This document shows positions 57,434 through 64,000 of a stretch of 64,000 bases of DNA, in pieces; the first letter of the stretch is position 1, and every line of letters begins with the position of its first letter. A model generated the notes under the pieces. That model made no database searches. It was not told where the DNA came from and saw nothing but the letters and a program-made list of their open reading frames with translations. Position numbers and translations under genes: made by a program. The stretch covers positions 7,128,259-7,192,258 of the forward strand of contig OY482854.1 in assembly GCA_960531495.1 (NCBI GenBank), written 5' to 3'. The DNA is from Zeus faber (Eukaryota; Chordata; Actinopteri; Zeiformes; Zeidae).

Positions 57434-57855
57434 TTATTTGCATTGCACTGCTGCCTCACAGCAAGAAGGTCCTGGGTTCGATTCCCGCCTGGGGCGCTGT
57501 TGGCACCGTGCTCCGGCGGGTTATCTCCCAAATAGGAGCCTTTCTGTGTGGGGTTTGCATGTTCTACCCGTGCTCACATGGGGTTTCCTCCACCTCACGT
57601 CAGTAAGAACACCCACCAAAAACATGCACCCATCATTGTCTGACCAGCAATGGACATTTATCACCTGGTCCCCGGGCGCGTCCACGTATGCTGCCCACTG
57701 CTCCTGGCTGTGCCCCCAGAGGAAGGACAAGCCAGGATGGGTCAAAAGCAGAGGAGCCATTTCACCAGCCACCATCAAAGCACGTGCGTGTGTGTGTGTG
57801 CAAGCATGTGTTGTAGTGTGGTGTGTTGCGTGATGAATAAAGACTGTTTCTTCTT
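57434..57855 (+). mobile_element. V-SINE (DANA-like), copy 4, best preserved
   Basis: Begins cattgcactgctgcctcaca gcaagaag, then the B-box gggttcgattcccg, the ggttatctcccaaataggag block, gtgtggggtttgcatgttct, gggtttcctcc, aaaaacatgc, ccccgggcgcgtccacgtat, an agaggaaggacaagccagga block, a short GT array (57,786-57,800) and gcgtgatgaataaagactg. The 5' tRNA-like A-box part is slightly cut. It gives the reference order for the other three copies. Confidence 0.9.
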
Positions 57856-58187
57856 TCTTAAGCAAAAAAAATGACTTTCTTCCGAATAAATCAAACATAA
57901 TATAATTTTTTGTTTTTGTTTAAAAGTACAAGATAATGATCAGGTAAGACAATAAGACTTCAAATGTTGTGATCTCGAGCAGCATTTAAATCCAAAAATT
58001 CTAAATGTTTTCATGATATATCAATGTCATCCAGCAGATAATAATTTACTTGTCTTCACACCTATATAAGTTGATGTACTTAAGGATTTCAAGATGTAAG
58101 TGGGATTAATAAATATTTAGGTTTATATTCCAAAGTTATGGCATTAATTGTTTGGCTTTGTTGGTCCTAGACAGGGCCGTCCTTGAG
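57856..58187. other. AT-rich spacer
   Basis: No gene or repeat recognised. Confidence 0.4.
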
Positions 58188-58270
58188 ACCAGTGGTTCTC
58201 AACGTGAGGTCCGCGGACCCCTGAGGGTCCTTCAAGAGGTCCCAGGGGGCCACTAAAAAAATGAATAATT
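58188..58270. mobile_element. hAT/Charlie-like terminus (fragment)
   Basis: gaccagtggttctcaacgtg aggtccgcggacccc matches the cagtggttctcaa..ggtccgcggacc end shared by many vertebrate hAT non-autonomous elements. The partner end and an 8-bp duplication were not found. Confidence 0.45.
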
Positions 58271-59059
58271 GTTAAACTTCACCATTATTTAATTGACAAG
58301 ACGATGACATTTTTGACCATAGTTTCCCTGTTCTCTCCCCAACTATAGCACATTTTGGTATGACATTTTGCACTAAATCAAATGTAACAGATTGGCGCCA
58401 CAGGGACACAATCGTGTCAGAATGGGGTCTGTGGACTAATCCGTATCCAATTGATCCTCGATATTAAAAGGGTTCAGGATGAACAAAAGGATGTACAAAA
58501 ACGTTGCCACTGATCTGGAATCTGGCCCTGGTGTGGCCATCGCCTCTACCCACCTGCTGAAACAACAGACTATCACAATGTATCTCATTTTCCCTATGCG
58601 TTGCGTCATGTCCACAAAGTCTATCATTAAATGTCTGAAAGGACCATCTGGTGGTGGAATGTGTGCTATATGGGCCGAAAATTCTTTCCTGACTTTTAAC
58701 TTGCACATACTTCACGCAATGTCTGACTGACTGCCAAAAACGATGACAACCAATTTGGAAGCGTCGTATAACCTTCCCCCTTGTGCAATGGTCTCTATGC
58801 GCATTCCTAATGGAAAGCTGCATCAGTGAGGTGGGTAGCACAAAATGGCCATCATTGCTGTGCCACTGGCCTTGGGCTGTTTTGTGTATTCTGAATCGCC
58901 CTTTGTTTTATCCAAACTGTTTTTTCTTGATCGCTAGCTCTCTCCTGGGCTAGGGTGATGGAAGGCAGGGTTATGAGGGGCCCCAGGTCCTCACCCACCA
59001 GTAAGGGTCCTATTGAGTTGAATGATGCTTCATGTATGGCTAGGTTACCTTTGGCTATG

Positions 59060-61910
59060 ATTCAAGATTCAAGAGGTTTATTCGTCACATAAATATACAT
59101 ATTTTCATACATATAAGCAGTGAAATGTCAATGCAACGCACCCGGTGATTACACACAATATGTCCTGGACTGAACACAGTAGCTGCCTAAGAATTTCTAC
59201 TTGACCAACTAACCGATTCCTAAAACGTAATGCAGTAAGTCCAATACTATAGAATAAAATAAAAATATATGGAATAAAATAAAATAGATAAGGGAATAGG
59301 AATATTATATTATAGAATAGAATATTATGTATATGGGATAGACTTATGTATATGGGATAGGCTAATTATGTATATACAGATATGTGCTTTAAAGTGGCAT
59401 ATGAATAAAGTGAGGTAGTGTTTGTGAGATATACAGCACATGATACAACAGTAGGGCGCAGCAATCCGGTAACACTGAACAACCCAGAACAGTGACACAG
59501 TATGCGTTACAGCATGCTACGTACAGTACAGTAAGGTAGTGGAGCCTATGTGTATGTGAGGACCCCTGGTTAGTGAGGACCCCTGGTTAGGTCAGCATTG
59601 ACAGTTTTAATGGCTTGCGGGAAAAAACTCAGTCTCAGTCTCTCTGTTCTCGCTGTGTGACTGCAGAGGCACTTGCCTGACCGCAGAAGCTGGAACAGTC
59701 CGTTTTTGGGGTGATGAGGATCCTTGATCCTGCGAGCTTTGCTACTACACCTCCTTGTGTATAAGTCCTGCAGGGAGGGGAGTGTAGTTCCAGTGGTACA
59801 TTCAGCTGAACGCACCACCCTCTGCAGGGCCCGCCTGTCTTGAGCAGTACAGTTCCCAAACCAGGCAGTGATGTGGCCTGACAGGATGCTCTCCACTGCT
59901 CCACAGTAGAAGGACTTGAGGATCCTCACCGACACTAAGCTCTCAGCTGCCTGAGGTGGTAAAGACGCTGCCTCGCCTTTCTCACCAGAGTGTCTGTTTG
60001 TAAAGTCCATGTTAAAACCTCCTTGATGTGGACTCCCAGGTACTTGAAGCAGTTCACCCTGTCGACAGAAGTCCCTTTAATCACCAAGGGCACGTGCGTC
60101 CTCGGTTGAAATCCTCGCCTAAAGTCCACAATCAGCTCCTTATTTTTGCTGACGTTCAGGTGGAGGCTGTTGTCCTGGCACCGGAGTGACAGGTCAGCCA
60201 CCTCCTCGCGGTAGGCCTTCTCATCGCCGTCGGTGATCAGCCCCACGACAACGGTGTGGTCAGCAAACTTGATGATGGTGTTGGAGCTGGACCTGGCCAC
60301 ACAGTCATGTGTGTACAGGAAGTGCAGTAGGGGGCTGAGGATGCAGCCCTTGGGGGATCCTTTGTTCAGAGTGAGGTAGCTGGACATGTGCTTCCCCACC
60401 CTTACCACCTGGGGCTGGGCTGAGAGGAAGTCCAGGATCCAGGCACACAGCGGAGTATTCAGTCCAAGCTCCTTCAGCTTGACAGCCAGTCTGGTGGGGA
60501 CTATGGTATTGAAAGCTGAACTATAATCGATGAACAGCAATCTCACATAGGCCCCCTTCTGGCCATCCAGATGCGTGAGCGTGGTGTGCAGTACCTGAGA
60601 GACCGCATCATCTGTGGATCTCTTCTGCTGGTACGCAAACTGCAACGGGTCCAAGGTGCGGGGGAGGGAGGTGCAGATAAATTCAATCAGCCTCTCGAAA
60701 CACTTCATGACCCCCGAGGTGAGGGCCACTGGACGGTAGTCATTCAGGCAGGCTGGAGATGTGATCTTCGGGACAGCAACGTCAGTGGACCTCTTGAACA
60801 GGACGGGACCAATGATTTAGCCAGGGAGATGTTGAATATTGTAGTGAACACCGGGGCTAGCTGGTTTGCACAGGTCTTCAGTAGTCGCCCAGATATGCCA
60901 TCTGGGCCCACAGCTTTCCTGATGTTCATCCACATCAGAGCCCTACTGACGTCATGCTCTGACATTGAGAGCGCGCGCTCATCCCCAATGGTGCAGCTCC
61001 AATTAGCCGGCGAGCAAGCGGTGCTGTTGCCAGACTCAAACCGCGCATCCAAGGAGTTCAGTTCGTTGGCTAGAGAGGCGTCCACACTATTGGCTGGGGA
61101 GGAGCTGCTCTTGTAGTTTGTTATAGTCTGCAGCCCCTGGCACAAGCGTCTGGTGTCCTGTTGCTCTATCTGTAACGCCACAGTCTCACTGTACGTCCGT
61201 TTAGCGTCCCTCACCACCCTCCGCAGATTGTATGATGTTGCTTTGTAATTGTCCATATTTCCGGATACAAGACCGTCGTTGTAAGCGGCCGTGCAAGCAT
61301 TCAGAGCGCAGCGAATGGATTTATCGACCCACGGCTTCTGGTTTGGAAATATCCGAACTTTCACCGTGGGAATGATGTGTTCCGCTAACGTAGCTATGAA
61401 GCTCACCGCTACGTCCGTAAACTTGCTGACATCACTTGAACTTGATTGGAACATGTCCCGGTCTACGTCAGTCGGAGCGGCCTGAAGCGCAGCCTCTGAT
61501 TGGTCCGTCCACCGCTTCACTTCCCGATCAGAGGCCTATAAACAGAACCAGCGAAATCGTGGTGTGATCTGGCTTCCCTTGTACCGTTCTTGTAAGGTGT
61601 GTAGCAATGGTCCAAAGTTCTATCTCCCCTGGTGGCACAAGTGATGTGTTGGTAGAAATTAGGCAGAACTTTTTAAGGTTGGCCCAGTTAAAGTCCCCAG
61701 TCACCACCACAGCCGCGTCGGGATGTTTGTTTTGAAATCCGTACAACACATCATACAGTGCTGTGTCGGTGTCTGCTTGCAGTGGAATATAAAACGGTTG
61801 TAATGATGACTGTGCTGAATTCCCTGGGGAGATAAAATGGACGGCATAAGATGGTCAGCTGTTCCAGGTTCGGCAGGCAGGAGCGGGAGAGAGACTTGGT
61901 GTTGTTGGGG
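59060..61910 (-). mobile_element. L2-group LINE, 5'-truncated, nested in the retrovirus fossil
   Basis: Close relative of the copy at 12.6-15.0 kb, sharing long identical stretches. Its 3' end has the same attcaagattcaag heptamer tail (59,060 onward) and tatacat..gtgaaatg.caatgcaa block. It retains the 1.1-kb reverse transcriptase region deleted from the other copy, but stops at the 5' side within the endonuclease (around 61,910), where the retroviral sequence resumes. A 17-bp unit (gaggacccctggttagt) is doubled near 59,558-59,590. Confidence 0.9.
59570..61749 (-). pseudogene. L2 LINE protein remains (endonuclease end, RT, C-terminus)
   Basis: Minus strand: endonuclease piece with AAVVVTGDFNWANLK (61,749-61,528), a linker to RT fingers (61,520-60,744) with NIRKAVGPDGISGRLLKTCA, RT palm (60,729-59,935) with LLFIDYSSAFNTIVPTRL, LNKGSPKGCILSPLL and IIKFADHTVVVGLI, and a C-terminal block (60,010-59,570) with AWFGNCTAQDRRALQRVV. 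The catalytic FADD box reads FADH, losing the second Asp. Frame changes separate the blocks near 61,525, 60,735 and 59,935. Confidence 0.9.
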
Positions 61911-62720
61911 GGGACACCAGCACCAGCTGGTGATGGTGTTTGTTTTTTGTTGTGCTGCGCACTTAACGATGGCGAGCACAGTAGGGAGGTGCATAGCCGC
62001 TAGAAGCTGAGTGATTGCGCCCCCATGGATAAAGGGTTTGCCATCTGCCCTGTGGAAACCTCTCTGTTTCCATATGTTGCCATGTTGCGATGACGACGGC
62101 AAATGTTGCGTGACTTTCGGTCGCACCCATGCACGCAAAAATACCACTGTGTCCTGGACACAGTTATTGGTTATGCCATCTACAGGCAACACCATTTTGG
62201 TCACTGGGTTGACGATATTGTGGGGGCGAAGGGTAAGCTCGGGAGCAGAAAGTATCACTTCGTAGCCAGTCTTTCTGGCCTGCGTTAGCACAAAGGAGTA
62301 GGACGAGGACTCGTGAGTAACGCGTGTAACGGGTGGGACGTATACAACTTCACTGGGTGGCCTCAGGTTAACGAGGAGGCTTTTTGGAATGCGAAAACTG
62401 CTGCCGCCAATCCCTGGCAGAAGGGAGGCAACCCCGATTCCATGTTGTCTAATTTTGTGGTCTAATAAGCTAGTGGTTGTTTGCCTATCGGAGTGTCTTG
62501 CATCTGTAGTGCACATGCGTAGCCTGATTGTTCTGCCACATATAGATGAAAGGGTTTGCAGTAGTTTTTGAGACCATTGCTGGGGAGCCCTTCATCAACT
62601 CCCTGTCCATTCGACCATCTCCTTCACTTGGGATGTTGCAGCATACGGCTGTGATGGCACAGGACGAAGAGTTGTATCCACAGTAATTGTGCCGGCTTAT
62701 TGGCCTCTATCTAATGAGTT

Positions 62721-63490
62721 TTTCTTGAACTTTATGGCTACCTGTCTGCTCTCTTTCTTGATACACGTCCTCAACACTAGAAAGATGTATGTAATTACTT
62801 TGTGATGACCCCCTGGAAAAACTGTACATTTATCCACATCCGGGAACTGCTAAATCTCTGAGTAATTATGACATCGACGCCGTTGTCTCTCGATAGATCC
62901 GGGAACCAAATACTCGATAACAAACATCTGTACACTGTTCTATTTTCAATAAAAATAATAACTTAACCAATAGATTTCATTTAATACAGAAATAACTTTT
63001 TTCCTCTCGATATGTTAAATGCGACTAGCGTACTACGGACCGGACGCGTTGCTGTAGGTCATTTTCGACTTTTTTCACTACGGTTCTTCTGTGAGTTCAG
63101 CAGCGGTTAGTGTTAGCCACACCAATCCCCCAACATACACAAGACAGACAATAAACCAACCGATTATAGCCACATTCAACAGGTGATCATTTATTCTTTC
63201 CATGCTATGGTTTTCTCATTTCTTATGCTTTAGTTTCTCCTTCTGATTCAATTTATTATCACAGTGACCTTAAAATGAGAGCAATAATTTAGGTTTGTTG
63301 GAGAAGAGACTTTTCCGATACCTGTAACCTTGGTGGAGTCCTGCACTCAGACACAGACCGAATTTACAGAAGAGAAAAAGGCTCTACTTACCTTTAAATG
63401 TATTGGCCGGTTGTGTTTCAGAGGTGCAGGCTGGTCCCCCACAGGTTTTTGGTCTTGGTCTTGGTCTCAGTCGTCTTTCTTTCCTGGCTG
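62721..63490. other. Unassigned stretch, possibly interior of T4 copy 3
   Basis: No coding exon is proven. On the minus strand, just after the region shared with T4 copies 1 and 2, lies ttggtgagcc and later aaaggtaagt (near 63,390), both good 5' splice-site matches. So this DNA may be the inside of a longer T4 element. Confidence 0.3.
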
Positions 63491-64000
63491 GCTCACCAAG
63501 TCCAGTATGCGCTGCTAACACTGATTTGGATCTATCGCATTGGTCAGATTAAGGTCCGCGATATGATTTAGATCTTCCTCCACCCACTTCTCCTCATCCA
63601 TAAAAACGCAGGGAAATGAAAGTTTTCACAGACAAGTGAAACTGAATCCTCGTCTTGTTTACGGAACTGACGTCAGTGACGTCATATAAGGTATATGTTG
63701 GTACACGCCCCCTACACAACAGTGTCTCCGTGTGTGTGTAAAAGTAGTACGATTTAAAAGGTGAGCTCTATTTAAACGGTTTCACATTGTGACTTCACAT
63801 CACATGGAATATGAATGAATTCACCTGGAGGGTCGCTTTAAAGGAAACAATTGATCGTCGTTGTTCAGCGCTGTTCAGCGTCTCGGTAAGTGAACTGTGT
63901 TTCCCCATGTAATCTAACGAGAATATTTAACTCCACGGTTTTACATGTTTTTCCTTCAAGAAAGGTTCTTTCAACTTATTTGGCTGCTCCTGGCCTTTTT
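63491..64000 (-). mobile_element. Unassigned DNA transposon family T4, copy 3 (runs off window)
   Basis: The minus strand from the window end matches the first 550 bases of copies 1 and 2: ccaggagcagccaaataagt, cgtggagttaaatattc, attacatggggaaac, cttaccgagacg, then a start codon at about 63,600 beginning MDEEKWVEEDLNHIADLNLT NAIDPN. Its reading frame is better kept than in the other copies. After about 63,500 it diverges from them, so it is either a longer, older or autonomous-like form or a rearranged copy. Its 5' terminus lies about 60 bases beyond the window. Confidence 0.68.
63668..63684. promoter_or_regulatory. Tandem CRE/ATF sites in T4 copy 3
   Basis: Two perfect TGACGTCA palindromes at 63668-63675 and 63677-63684, separated by one base and next to tataag, upstream (on the minus strand) of the element's start codon. 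Copy 1 keeps one of the two. Confidence 0.5.

Larger units (their letters stand above)
58430..62720 (-). mobile_element. Endogenous retrovirus pol fossil split by an L2 LINE
   Basis: Two minus-strand blocks of a retroviral pol lie on either side of an L2 LINE (about 59,060-61,910). The right block (about 61,915-62,700) has RNase H features, the left (58,430-59,055) the integrase start with its zinc-binding and catalytic-core region. Order and orientation fit one provirus, pol read right to left. No LTR, gag or env is recognised. It is a broken fossil with several breaks and is older than the LINE. The fish gamma/epsilon-like group is the closest guess. Confidence 0.75.

Overview
The window is a gene-poor, repeat-crowded stretch of a ray-finned (teleost) fish genome. 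I place it there because its repeats are the usual fish set: DANA/V-SINE-like tRNA SINEs, L2-group and RTE-clade LINEs, Tc1-type transposons with a DD34E transposase, a PIF-Harbinger transposase, pogo/Tigger-type MITEs, Ty3/gypsy elements including one with integrase upstream of reverse transcriptase, a fish-type endogenous retrovirus, and many long CA/TG microsatellites. I found no convincing host protein gene, tRNA, rRNA or CRISPR array. All recognisable coding sequence belongs to mobile elements.

Layout. 1-8.4 kb: mostly unique DNA with a tight cluster of three CA/TG arrays, several perfect hairpins and two stretches that look like conserved non-coding elements. 8.5-9.7 kb: first copy of an unassigned DNA transposon with 4-bp target duplications (second copy 26.3-27.8 kb, third running off the right edge). 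11.2-16.5 kb: a 5'-truncated RTE LINE (13-bp target duplication) hit by a tRNA SINE and by an L2-group LINE (8-bp target duplication). 16.5-18.5 kb: two V-SINEs and a local duplication. 20.2-21.4 kb: PIF-Harbinger transposase relic. 21.6-25.1 kb: gypsy LTR relic carrying an almost full-length LINE. 25.6-25.9 kb: another V-SINE. 29.0-34.9 kb: Tc1 element split by a 4.4-kb gypsy element. 34.9-36.7 kb: second L2-group lineage. 38.1-39.9 kb: Harbinger-type MITE with TTA duplications and repeats inside it. 44.1 and 54.7 kb: two pogo/Tigger-like MITEs. 49.3-50.8 kb: Tc1 element in a TA array. 51.4-53.9 kb: Gmr1-like gypsy fossil. 57.4 kb: V-SINE. 58.4-62.7 kb: endogenous retrovirus fossil split by another L2 LINE.

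The genes do not act together as a pathway. The window is a layered record of insertions, and nesting gives relative ages: RTE before L2 and SINE; Tc1 before gypsy; retrovirus before L2; gypsy LTR before LINE. The strongest leads for something undescribed are the three-copy DNA transposon with CRE-bearing internal promoter, two dispersed repeat families I cannot name (one carrying an exon-like module), and the candidate conserved non-coding blocks.
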